64,000 nt of DNA, from assembly GCA_017792405.1 (NCBI GenBank), contig CP051231.1:970011-1034010 (forward strand), in the 5' to 3' direction. Source of the stretch: Oceanicola sp. (GTDB taxonomy: Bacteria > Pseudomonadota > Alphaproteobacteria > Rhodobacterales > Rhodobacteraceae). This document shows, one piece after another, positions 47,763 through 55,934 of this stretch. The position numbers were made by a program, and so were the translations under genes. The notes under the pieces are model-generated. The model worked only from the letters and a program-made list of their open reading frames with translations, was not told the DNA's origin and did no database searches. Position 1 is the first letter of the stretch; every line of letters begins with the position of its first letter.

Positions 47763-48194
47763 TCAGAGCCCGAACTGGATTTCTGCGCGCGACGAGGTGG
47801 TGAGCCCGGCCATGCAATCGGGCGCGGCGTCGCCGGTGCCCACGCATTCGCTCACCGAGTTGACCAGCAGGCGGGAGATGTTCGAACAGGGCATGTCGGC
47901 CAGATCGAACTGCACGACTTTGGTCTTGTCGGCCTGAAGTTGGCCGAACTCGAGGATCAGCAGCCGCGAGACAACGCCATCCTGATCGAAGACGGCCACC
48001 TCGTAGCTGGCCTTGTCGAGGCCCTCGCCGGTGTTGTTGGTGGCCACATAGGTCAGTCGGCAGCCCTCGCCCACATCACGGGCGGCGTTCAGTTCGAGGC
48101 CGAAGTTGCCCGCCTGGGCAAAGGCCGGAATGGCCGTGCCGACGGCCATGGCCGATGCGAGAAGCGTGGTAGAAAGTGTTTTCAGAACAGGCAC
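47763..48194 (-). CDS. Small exported protein, first gene of the ExbBD-like operon
   Basis: I recognise no family for this 143-residue protein. The GTG at 48194 follows GGGGGGAGG and starts a signal peptide (VPVLKTLSTTLLASAMAVGT, ending AFAQA). The mature part is a likely beta-rich domain of about 115 residues with three cysteines besides Cys at the CRLTY stretch (GEGCRLTYVATNNTGEGLDK; DMPCSNISRLL; SECVGTGDAAPDCMAG), able to form two disulfides. It lies 34 bases before the ExbB-like gene, so it is probably part of the same operon and acts in the periplasm. Confidence 0.7.
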   Translation of the reverse strand: MPVLKTLSTTLLASAMAVGTAIPAFAQAGNFGLELNAARDVGEGCRLTYVATNNTGEGLDKASYEVAVFDQDGVVSRLLILEFGQLQADKTKVVQFDLADMPCSNISRLLVNSVSECVGTGDAAPDCMAGLTTSSRAEIQFGL

Positions 48195-48342
48195 GTCGCG
48201 CCTCCCCCCGTTGCGATGAGTTCTTATGGACAAATTGCTAACACGCGGCCCGCACTGCCGCAAAGCCCCCGCTTTGAAAAATCGCGCGAGGCGGGGCAGA
48301 TGGCCGGTGAGGGTCCGCAATACCGGGAGGCGGCAAAAGCAA

Positions 48343-48375
48343 AAGGCCCGGCGGGCGCAAGCACCACCGGGCCTT
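48343..48375 (-). terminator. Rho-independent terminator of small exported protein gene
   Basis: On the minus strand AAGGCCCGG (reading 48375 to 48367) pairs with CCGGGCCTT (48351 to 48343) and is followed by TTTGCTTTTGC, a T-rich run. The hairpin begins 22 bases after the stop at 48398. This separates the gene from the ExbBD-like operon downstream. Confidence 0.8.
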
Positions 48376-48397
48376 GAATTTCTACCGGGTCAGCGGA

Positions 48398-48937
48398 TCA
48401 GCGGAACTGGCCGACGCTCCACATCGAGCCGGCCTTGATCTTGGAGCCACCACGCGGGGATTTGGTGCGGGTGCGCACGATCACCTGCCGCTCGGTCGTC
48501 GGACGGCCGGTCACCGGGAAGGCGGCGCGGTCGTCGTCCGCAGCCGCAACAACCTCGGGGCGCGAGACGGGCTTCGGCAGGTTGGTTCTGCCACCGTCGT
48601 CGTTGCCACCCGTGGAGACACCGGCATTCTCCTGGCCACGCCCTGGCGCGTCATTGCCGTTGGCACCACTGTCGATTCCCTGGCTGGCGGTGGCGCTGAT
48701 GTCTTCGGCGCTCCGCATCTCTTCCAGAGAGGCTGCGCCTTCCTTCGACATCGAGGAGGTCGCGCCGACAAATTCGGCCAGCGCATTCTCGGTCGAGTTG
48801 ATCTGGTCCAGCTTCACCAGTCCGGGCACCGCGGGTGCGATAAAGTGGAATTTGGCGATCTGCGCGGATGCGGGGGCGGCAAGAGCCAGCGACATGGCGG
48901 TCACAGCCACCAACGGCTTTGCGAACTTTGCAGTCAT
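48398..48937 (-). CDS. Small exported low-complexity protein of unknown function
   Basis: No family recognised. The 179-residue protein starts at ATG 48937 behind GGAGAGAG, with a signal peptide (MTAKFAKPLVAVTAMSLALA, ending ASAQ). A short ordered-looking part follows (AKFHFIAPAVPGLVKLDQIN), then a Gly/Asn/Asp-rich disordered middle (about 95-130) and a basic end (RTRTKSPRGGSKIKAGSMW). It is divergent from the DUF1036 gene and adjacent to the ExbBD-like operon, but its own terminator makes it a separate unit. Confidence 0.65.
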   Translation of the reverse strand: MTAKFAKPLVAVTAMSLALAAPASAQIAKFHFIAPAVPGLVKLDQINSTENALAEFVGATSSMSKEGAASLEEMRSAEDISATASQGIDSGANGNDAPGRGQENAGVSTGGNDDGGRTNLPKPVSRPEVVAAADDDRAAFPVTGRPTTERQVIVRTRTKSPRGGSKIKAGSMWSVGQFR

Positions 48938-49049
48938 GGTCTCTCTCCAGCGTTGTGTCCACACTACCCTGTCACGCGATTGTTTTCAATGTGCGGCTGA
49001 AAGATGGCGATTTCTTGCCCACCGGATCAAAAGCGGTTTAAGTCGCCCC

Positions 49050-49484
49050 ATGGCTTCCCGAGTTTCTTTGAAAAACGCTTGTTTTGCTGGTCTTGCGCTA
49101 GCTGCAGGCACCATTTCCGCCGCACCCGCAGAAGCTGAATTTGCCGTCTGCAACCAGAGTTTTGATGTGATTAACGTGGCGATTGCGCAACTGGTTGACG
49201 GCCAGTTCAGCACCGAAGGGTGGTGGACGATCGGCACGAACCAATGCGCGAACGTCATCAAGCAGGAGCTGACCAACCGGTACATCTACGTCTACGCGAC
49301 CGATGTTTTCGGCCAGCCGATCCTCGATGGCAGCGTTTCCATGTGCATCGGCGCCAAGGCCTTCGAGATCGAAGGGATCGAGAATTGCTGGGAGCGCGGG
49401 CACCGCGCGGCGATGTTTCACGAGGTCGACACGCAGGCCACCGTGCGCTGGACCCTCTTCATCACACCCCGGGGCGGCGGATGA
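49050..49484 (+). CDS. DUF1036 exported protein
   Basis: This 144-residue protein has a signal peptide (KNACFAGLALAAGTISAAPA, ending EAE) and the DUF1036 pattern: FAVCNQSFDVINVAIAQLVD, then STEGWWTIGTNQCANVIKQE, and late Cys residues in SMCIGAKAFEIEGIENCWER. DUF1036 proteins are small and secreted or membrane-linked, and their function is unknown. It starts the plus-strand half of the envelope gene cluster, 113 bases from the divergent gene. Confidence 0.8.
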   Translation: MASRVSLKNACFAGLALAAGTISAAPAEAEFAVCNQSFDVINVAIAQLVDGQFSTEGWWTIGTNQCANVIKQELTNRYIYVYATDVFGQPILDGSVSMCIGAKAFEIEGIENCWERGHRAAMFHEVDTQATVRWTLFITPRGGG

Positions 49485-49619
49485 CGGGGTTGAATCGCGA
49501 TTGGTTCAATCACATCTAGTTGAAGATAAAGATTTGATCTGCCTAGGGTCGCATTGAAGACCCCTATCGGGTAGAGTGAAGCGCAAGTTTTTTTGACCCA
49601 GAGATGATTGGCGGAGACA

Positions 49620-51653
49620 ATGGTGACACTGCCCGACCCCAAGAGCTTTTCCCACAGGATCGCACGTGCAGGCATGGGGCTGCGCTCGGCCTCCGCACTC
49701 GTCGGTGGTGCGGCCCGCAGGGCCGGGCTTGGCCGGGCAGCCCGCAGCGCACCTCTGGCGCTGATCTTCGTCACCGCCGCCACCCTCACGGCCGAGGCCA
49801 AGCGCGTGGCGCTGGTGGTGGGCAACGCAGCCTACGACAACGTCTATGCCCTGAAGAACGCCACCAATGACGCCAGCGATCTGGCCGCCGCGCTGGAGCG
49901 GCTCGATTTCGAGGTCACGCTGCTGACTGATGCCTCGGAGGCCGACTTCTGGTCGCGGCTCGACAGTTTTGCCGACTCCGCCGAGGGCGCGGAGAGCGCG
50001 ATGTTCTTCTTTTCCGGCCACGCCTTCCAACTCAGCGGCGCCAACTACCTCGTGCCGACCGATGCCACGCTGGCCTCCAAGGAAGCCATCGAGAACGAGA
50101 CATGGCGGCTCGACGAGATCGTCAAGCGCCTCGCGGCCAAGAACCGCCAAACGTTGATCTTCCTCGATGCCTGCCGCAACAACCCGCTGCCGGAAAACCT
50201 GCGCAGCGGCTCCGATGGTCTGGCCCAGATGGAAAAGGGCTCGGGCACCTTTGTGGCCTTCGCCACCCAGCCCAACAACGTCACGTCCGACGGGGCAGGG
50301 GAGAACTCCCCCTTCACCCAGGCGCTGCTGAACCACATCGAAGAGCCGGGCATCTCGGTCTCCGACCTGATGATCCGCGTGCGCAACGATGTGGAGAGTG
50401 AGACCTTCGGCCGCCAGACGCCGTGGGATCAGTCCTCGCTGCGGGCCCAGTTCTACTTCAACCCGCAGGTCGAAAAGACCGCAGAGCTGACCGACGCCGA
50501 CTATGAACTGATCGCCGCGCTCGACCCTGAGACCCGCAAGCGCCTGCTCGCGGCCCTTGGCAACTCGGGCACGAACATCGTGATCGAAGAGGTCGAGGAA
50601 GAGGTTGAAGAGATCGTCGAGGCCGTCGCCATCGTCGACATCGTCGATGTGCCAGATGAGGACACCCCGGTCGAAACCCCGGACAAGGCCAGCGGCGAAA
50701 CGGTCGTGGCCTCCAACGATGCCGAAACCGCCGCCGGCGGCGAGAGCGCCGTTGTCATCATCGGTGGCGATCAGGCACCCGAGCGGGTGACCGGCAGCGA
50801 AAGCGAGAAGGCTGGCAGCACCACCGGCGCCGAAACCGTCGTGGCCTCCAACGAGGCCGAGCGCGCCGAGGGCACCAATGGGGCCGAGCGCGTGACCGGC
50901 ACCGAAGTGGCAGGCGCAGAGCGGGTGACCGGCTCCGAAGTCCAAGGTACCGAGGTTGCAGGCGCCGAGCGCGTCACCGGGACCGAAGTGACTGGCGCCG
51001 AGGTAACGGGCACCGAGGTTGCAGGCGCCGTGCCGCCGGACCCCAACGCAAGCCGCACCAAGGTGATCGGCCCCGATGGCGAAGAGCGCGAGGCCGTCAT
51101 TCTCGCAGGCCTCGCCCCGACCCGGTCGCTGGAGCCCACCACCGCCGAGCCGCGCAGCCGCGTGATCGGTCAGGAGATCGACCGCGACAGCGATGCCGCC
51201 CGTGAGGCCGGGGTTGCCCCCGCCGCGCCGGAACTGGCAGGCAAGGAGCTGGCCTCCGCCGTCCAAACCGAGCTGAGCCGTCTCGGCTGCTACCGGATGA
51301 ATATCGACGGCGACTGGGGCAAGGGCAGCCGCGTCTCGCTCTTCCGCTACTACGCTGCCCGCAAGATCGCCTCCGACCAGCTTGAGCCCTCCAACTCGCT
51401 GCTGCGCCGCCTGCAGTCCGATGACGAGGTGGCCTGCAAGGCCGTGCAGCAGGTGGCCTCCAAGAAGGCCTCCAAGGCAATCAGCAAGGTCCGCACCGCG
51501 GCCGCCACCAAGCGGGCTGCCGCGCCGACGAAGGCCGCCGCCAAGAGCACCGGCAAAAAGCGCATTCAGGGCAACACCACCACCGTCCGCACCAAGTCGG
51601 GCGGCACCAAGAAGACCGTGACCAAGAAGCTCCGGGCCGGCGTGTTCCGCTAA
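49620..51653 (+). CDS. Exported caspase-like protein with repeat linker (first)
   Basis: This 677-residue protein starts at ATG 49620 behind GGAGA. A long basic N-region and hydrophobic stretch (about 43-60, SAPLALIFVTAATLTAEA) form an unusual export signal. A C14 caspase-like domain spans about 62-295 with catalytic His134 (FSGHAF) and Cys185 (FLDACRNNP). An acidic segment (about 325-345) and a repeat linker (about 390-480, units ERVTG-TEVAGA) follow. A small domain with the pattern LSRLGCYRMNIDGDWGKGSR (about 545-590) resembles peptidoglycan-binding folds. A very basic tail (about 610-677, Lys, Arg, Thr) closes the protein. It has a paralogue next to it. Confidence 0.85.
   Translation: MVTLPDPKSFSHRIARAGMGLRSASALVGGAARRAGLGRAARSAPLALIFVTAATLTAEAKRVALVVGNAAYDNVYALKNATNDASDLAAALERLDFEVTLLTDASEADFWSRLDSFADSAEGAESAMFFFSGHAFQLSGANYLVPTDATLASKEAIENETWRLDEIVKRLAAKNRQTLIFLDACRNNPLPENLRSGSDGLAQMEKGSGTFVAFATQPNNVTSDGAGENSPFTQALLNHIEEPGISVSDLMIRVRNDVESETFGRQTPWDQSSLRAQFYFNPQVEKTAELTDADYELIAALDPETRKRLLAALGNSGTNIVIEEVEEEVEEIVEAVAIVDIVDVPDEDTPVETPDKASGETVVASNDAETAAGGESAVVIIGGDQAPERVTGSESEKAGSTTGAETVVASNEAERAEGTNGAERVTGTEVAGAERVTGSEVQGTEVAGAERVTGTEVTGAEVTGTEVAGAVPPDPNASRTKVIGPDGEEREAVILAGLAPTRSLEPTTAEPRSRVIGQEIDRDSDAAREAGVAPAAPELAGKELASAVQTELSRLGCYRMNIDGDWGKGSRVSLFRYYAARKIASDQLEPSNSLLRRLQSDDEVACKAVQQVASKKASKAISKVRTAAATKRAAAPTKAAAKSTGKKRIQGNTTTVRTKSGGTKKTVTKKLRAGVFR
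50890..51032 (+). repeat. Tandem codon repeats encoding VTG-TEVAGAE units
   Basis: The caspase-like gene has about eight short imperfect repeats here, such as GAERVTGTEVAGAERVTGSE and TEVTGAEVTGTEVAGA. The bases repeat as well (GTGACCGGC, GAGGTTGCAGGCGCC). Slippage could change copy number between strains and so the linker length. Confidence 0.7.
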
Positions 51654-51687
51654 GGCCCGGCCCTGTAGCCGACCCGGGAGGGCGCCG

Positions 51688-53262
51688 ATGTTCACTGTGA
51701 TCCGGGTGTGCCTGAGGGCTCTGTCCCGCCGCCGTGCGGGGTTGGCACTTGCGGCGCTCACCCTCGGGGTGGCCGGGCCGCTCTGGGCCGAGGGCCGGGT
51801 GGCACTGGTGATCGGCAATGCCGCCTATTCCGACCTTCAGCCGCTGGCCAACCCGGTGAACGATGCGCAAGGCATCGCCTCGGCGCTGGAGCGGCTGGAT
51901 TTTCAGGTCACCCTCATCACCGACGCCCCGAAAGACCGGCTCGCCCCCGTGCTCGATGCCTTCGCCGCCAGTGCCGAAGATGCCGAGACCGTGCTGTTCT
52001 ATTACTCCGGTCACGCCTTCCAGCAGGAAGGGCGCAACCTTCTGGTGCCCGCCGACGCCGGGCTGAAATCACCCGAGGCGCTCCGCGGTGAGACGTGGGA
52101 TTTTTCCGAGGATATCGTTGCCCGCCTTGCCGCGCCGGGCCGCCAGTCGCTGTTCTTTCTCGATGCCTGCCGCAACAACCCGCTGCCGCTCTCGCTGCGC
52201 AGTGAGGCGGGCGAGGGGCTGGCCAAGCCCGATACCGGCACCGGCAGCTTCGTGGCCTTCGCCACCCAGCCCGGCGCCGTGGCCCGTGACGGGATCGGCG
52301 CCAACAGCCCTTTCACCCTCGCCATGCTGAAGAACATGGAGACCAAGGGCATCTCGATCTCCGACCTGATGATCGCCGTGCGCGGCGACGTGATCGAGGC
52401 CACCCACGAAACCCAGGTGCCATGGGATCAATCCAGCCTGCGCGCGCAGTTCTATTTCGCCCCGGTCGAAGAGCAGGGCGCCACGATCACCGAGGCCGAC
52501 CTTGATGCCATCGGCGGGCTGGACGAGGAGAGCATCCGCAACGTGGTGGGCGCGCTGGCAGACAACGGGGTAACGCTCGAGATCCTCGTGGTCGAGGATG
52601 AGCCGGTCGAGGTGGCCGATGCCACGCCCAACCCGATCGTCGCCATCGACGACGTGGAAGAAGCCGGCACCGCCGAAGGCGAAGAAGTCGCCATGCTGGA
52701 TGAGACCCGCTCGGTGGCTGATGAGGCAGAGGAGAGCGAAGCACCCAGCCTCGCCGACAGGGTCGCCGCCGCCGAGGCCGTGGTGGCCGCTGCCGCTGCC
52801 CGCAACCCCAGCGGCCCGTCCGAAGAGGAGTTGGCTGCCGTCGACCTGCCCGAGAACCTCGCCCTCGGCGTGCAGCAAGAACTCACCCGGGTCGGCTGCC
52901 ACCGCGCTGCAAACGATGGCCTCTGGGGCCGGGTCAGCCGCATCTCGCTGCTGCGCTACTACACCGCCAAGGGCAAGGTGAGCGCCGAAGAGGCCAAGGC
53001 CGAGCCGACCGAACTGGCCTTCCGCCGCCTTTCGCTCGAGCCGGGGGTGGTCTGCGAAGGTGTCGTGGCCGCCCCGGTCCGTGTTGCCGCCAAATCCTCC
53101 GGCCCCAAGCGCACGGTGATCCAGAAGGCCGCCACCCCCGCGCCCCGCACCCAGCCCAAGAGTCCGACCCGCACGATCAGCACCCAGCCCACCACCACCG
53201 ACCGGGGCACCAAGGTGCCCGCCAGGATCAACCGCCTCTCGCGCGGTGCCATCGGCGGCTGA
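51688..53262 (+). CDS. Exported caspase-like protein (second)
   Basis: This 524-residue paralogue of the preceding gene has a cleaner signal peptide (RRRAGLALAALTLGVAGPLW, ending AEG). The C14 domain at about 36-270 keeps His109 (YSGHAF) and Cys161 (FLDACRNNP). An acidic linker follows (about 295-365), then a C-terminal domain like that of the first paralogue (LTRVGCHRAANDGLWGRVSR, about 405-440) and a basic tail. It lacks the long repeat linker. It lies 34 bases after its paralogue. Confidence 0.88.
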   Translation: MFTVIRVCLRALSRRRAGLALAALTLGVAGPLWAEGRVALVIGNAAYSDLQPLANPVNDAQGIASALERLDFQVTLITDAPKDRLAPVLDAFAASAEDAETVLFYYSGHAFQQEGRNLLVPADAGLKSPEALRGETWDFSEDIVARLAAPGRQSLFFLDACRNNPLPLSLRSEAGEGLAKPDTGTGSFVAFATQPGAVARDGIGANSPFTLAMLKNMETKGISISDLMIAVRGDVIEATHETQVPWDQSSLRAQFYFAPVEEQGATITEADLDAIGGLDEESIRNVVGALADNGVTLEILVVEDEPVEVADATPNPIVAIDDVEEAGTAEGEEVAMLDETRSVADEAEESEAPSLADRVAAAEAVVAAAAARNPSGPSEEELAAVDLPENLALGVQQELTRVGCHRAANDGLWGRVSRISLLRYYTAKGKVSAEEAKAEPTELAFRRLSLEPGVVCEGVVAAPVRVAAKSSGPKRTVIQKAATPAPRTQPKSPTRTISTQPTTTDRGTKVPARINRLSRGAIGG

Positions 53263-53313
53263 TGCGCCGGGCGAGGCGCTTGAACTGGACCAGAAACCTG
53301 CCATCCTGACCCC

Positions 53314-55716
53314 GTGCTGAAAGATCAGATAGACCCGCGCTTCACCCAAGCCGCCAGCGCCGCCAAACGGCGCAAGCGGGCGGCCCGGCGCGGGCGTCTG
53401 CTGATCGCGCTGGTGGCCTTCGTGCCGGTGATCCTGTTGGGCCTCGGCGTCTGGTTCACTTGGGACAAGTGGTCTTTCAACACCGGCGGTGGCGAGGTGG
53501 CCGAAGAAGACCTCGAAGAAGGCTTCGCCATTTCCTCGGATGAAGACACCGCTGCCGCATCATCCGCCTTCGTCGCCGCATTCGTCGACCTCGCGGGCGA
53601 TCCGCTGATCATCCGCTTCGCCGAGAACGGCGAGGAGACCAAGCGCAAGCTCGAGGCCCCCGCCACCCTGCGCGGCACCCCCCGCGCCCCGCGCGGTGAG
53701 CTGCTGCTGGTGAGCGATGTGATGGTCTCCACCGAGGCCCGCTTCGTCACAACGCTGCCCTCCAGCCAGGAAGACTTCGCCTTCTTCCAACTCCAAAAGA
53801 GCGCGCCCCAACAGGCCGAAGCTGCGGATGCAGAAGACGCCCGCGAGGTGGCCGAGGCGCTCGAGGCCGAGGGCGCGGAGGACGTGGCCGAAGACCTGGG
53901 CGAGGCCGCCGAGACCGAGGGCTACGAGGAGGCTGAGCTGGACGACGCCACCGGCGGCTGGGGCGAGGCCGTGGGCGATGAAGAGGAGGGCGTGCCCGGC
54001 TTCACCGAGACGGCAATCGAAAACACCACCTCCGTCGTCTACACCCGCCCGCAGGACCTGCGCACCAAGCTCGACCGCGACATCTTCGTGAAAATTCAGC
54101 ACGACCGCCCGCTCGACGACCTGCTGATCGACAACGGTTTTTTCGAAAACGAGGCCGAAAAGGTCGCCGAGGCGGCGCGCGAATACTTCGAGATGGAGGG
54201 CGTGAAGGCCGGGCAGGTGGTGGCCATGCGCGGCCAGCCCGAACTGGGCGGCTCGCTCTCCTTCCGGCAAATGTCGATCTACGACAACGAGGTCTACTTC
54301 GGCACGCTGGCCTTGACCGACGAGGGCGACGTGGGCCCGGGCTCCGACCCTTGGGTGGATGACGAACTCTTCGACTATGCCGGCGAGGACGAGGCCGAGG
54401 AGGTGACCGAGCAGCGCTACCGGATGCTCGATGCCTTCTACTCGGCCGCCATCCGCAACGGCATCCCCTCGGTGATCGTGGGCGAAGCCATCGCGCTCCT
54501 GAGCAAGGAGCACGACCTCTCAGCCTTCGCCAACCCCGGCGACAAGATGCGCTTTCTCTACGCCCCGCCCGGTGAGGGCGACGAGGGCGGCGATGGCTCC
54601 AGCCGCATCCTCTACATTTCGATCCAGGGCGACTCGGTGGATATCGAATGCTTCGTCTACGCCACCAACGCGGAGGGCGACATGGGCTGCTTCGGGCTGA
54701 AGCCCAAGGCGGGCGGCGGTGGCGGGCTGGTGAGCGGCATGGTGACCCCGGTGAAGGGCGTGCTGACCTCGCGCTTCGGCCCCCGCCACCACCCGATCCT
54801 GAAGACCGTCCGGGTCCACAAGGGCGTCGACTGGGCCGCGCCCACCGGCACCCCGATCTACGCCGCCTTCGACGGCACGGTCAGCTACACCGGCCCCGGC
54901 GGCGGCTACGGCAACCTGCTGAAGATCACCCACGCGGGCGGCATGGAAACCCGCTATGCCCACCTCTCCAAGTTCGGCTCCCAGCCCGGCCAGCGGGTGA
55001 GCGCGGGCGATGTGGTGGGCTACGTCGGCACCACCGGCCGCTCCACCGGCCCGCACCTGCACTTCGAGCTCTACCTCGGCGGCACCGCGATCGACCCGCT
55101 CGGCTCTTCGGTGCCCTCCGGCGGGGGCGGCGGAGGCGGGATGACAGCGGATGGCTCCGGCGCGGTGGAGCAACTGGTGAACCAGATCATCCGGGTGGAA
55201 TCGGGCGGCAACGCCACGGCCAAGAACCCGCTTTCCACCGCCACCGGCCTCGGCCAGTTCATCGAGAGCACATGGATCCGGATGATGCGGACTTATCGCC
55301 CGGACCTCGCCTCCACCCTCAGCCGCGCCGAACTTCTGGCGCTGCGGAACGACCCCACGATCAGCCGCGAGATGGTGAAACGGCTGGCGATGGAGGGCGA
55401 AAGCTACCTGCGTGCCCGCGGCCACGGCATCACCGCGGGCCGCCTCTACCTCTGCCACTTCCTCGGGGCGCAGGGCGCGGCCGTTGTGCTCTCCAACCCC
55501 GACGACGCGCTCCTGATCGACGTGCTGGGCGCCGGAGTGATCCGGGCGAACCCCTTCCTCACCGGCAAGACCGTGGGCTACGTGAAATCCTGGGCCGAAA
55601 GGAAGATGTCAGGCCGCAAGGGCGCGGTGGTGGTCACCTCCGCCCCGGTCATCCGCGAACCCGGCGGCCTGCCCGACTACCGCAAGGAAATCGGCGCTCT
55701 CCTGACACGCATCTGA
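53314..55716 (+). CDS. Membrane-anchored M23 peptidase/lytic transglycosylase-like fusion
   Basis: This 800-residue protein begins at GTG 53314. A basic N-terminus leads to one membrane helix (about 29-50). A long acidic region (about 58-80 and 165-235) follows, then a region of unknown fold (about 240-470). The M23 endopeptidase domain spans about 480-600 with zinc-ligand residues His502 and Asp506 (HKGVD) and the HLHFE stretch (His581, His583). Gly- and Pro-rich sequence joins it to a lysozyme-like or SLT domain (about 620-750) with a catalytic-type Glu629 (IIRVESGGN) and LGQFIESTW. One protein could cut both peptide and glycan bonds of the wall. Confidence 0.85.
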   Translation: MLKDQIDPRFTQAASAAKRRKRAARRGRLLIALVAFVPVILLGLGVWFTWDKWSFNTGGGEVAEEDLEEGFAISSDEDTAAASSAFVAAFVDLAGDPLIIRFAENGEETKRKLEAPATLRGTPRAPRGELLLVSDVMVSTEARFVTTLPSSQEDFAFFQLQKSAPQQAEAADAEDAREVAEALEAEGAEDVAEDLGEAAETEGYEEAELDDATGGWGEAVGDEEEGVPGFTETAIENTTSVVYTRPQDLRTKLDRDIFVKIQHDRPLDDLLIDNGFFENEAEKVAEAAREYFEMEGVKAGQVVAMRGQPELGGSLSFRQMSIYDNEVYFGTLALTDEGDVGPGSDPWVDDELFDYAGEDEAEEVTEQRYRMLDAFYSAAIRNGIPSVIVGEAIALLSKEHDLSAFANPGDKMRFLYAPPGEGDEGGDGSSRILYISIQGDSVDIECFVYATNAEGDMGCFGLKPKAGGGGGLVSGMVTPVKGVLTSRFGPRHHPILKTVRVHKGVDWAAPTGTPIYAAFDGTVSYTGPGGGYGNLLKITHAGGMETRYAHLSKFGSQPGQRVSAGDVVGYVGTTGRSTGPHLHFELYLGGTAIDPLGSSVPSGGGGGGGMTADGSGAVEQLVNQIIRVESGGNATAKNPLSTATGLGQFIESTWIRMMRTYRPDLASTLSRAELLALRNDPTISREMVKRLAMEGESYLRARGHGITAGRLYLCHFLGAQGAAVVLSNPDDALLIDVLGAGVIRANPFLTGKTVGYVKSWAERKMSGRKGAVVVTSAPVIREPGGLPDYRKEIGALLTRI

Positions 55717-55727
55717 CACCCGCCAAA

Positions 55728-55757
55728 TTGCGCGCCCTGCGGGCGCAACCCCTTTTA
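55728..55757 (+). terminator. Rho-independent terminator after M23/SLT gene
   Basis: TTGCGCGCCC and GGGCGCAA (55728-55748) form a stem with one small bulge, followed by CCCCTTTTATT. It lies 12 bases after the stop, so the caspase-like/M23 transcript likely ends here. Confidence 0.65.
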
Positions 55758-55821
55758 TTGTCCGCCTGTTGCGGGGCCTCTGCCCATAGGGAACCGGAGG
55801 CACGAATTGCGCGGGCGGGTT

Positions 55822-55900
55822 GGAGTATTTGCAGCAGGAAAATGCACAGGCGGTGCGGACAGTTTAGCTCAAATTGTCCATTTTCTTGCTCCAAGTATCC
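55822..55900. repeat. Two inverted copies of an intergenic repeat
   Basis: GGAGTATTTGCAGCAGGAAA plus ATGC (55822-55845) and CATTTTCTTGCTCCAAGTAT plus CC (55879-55900) are inverted copies of one element. A third copy lies at 60069-60092, also minus. Both minus copies follow AAATTGTCC. Such elements with GAGTATTT and AAAATG cores are common between genes in Rhodobacterales. Confidence 0.75.
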
Positions 55901-55934
55901 CCGCCGGAGGCCTCAAATCTCTTCTGGCGCGCCC

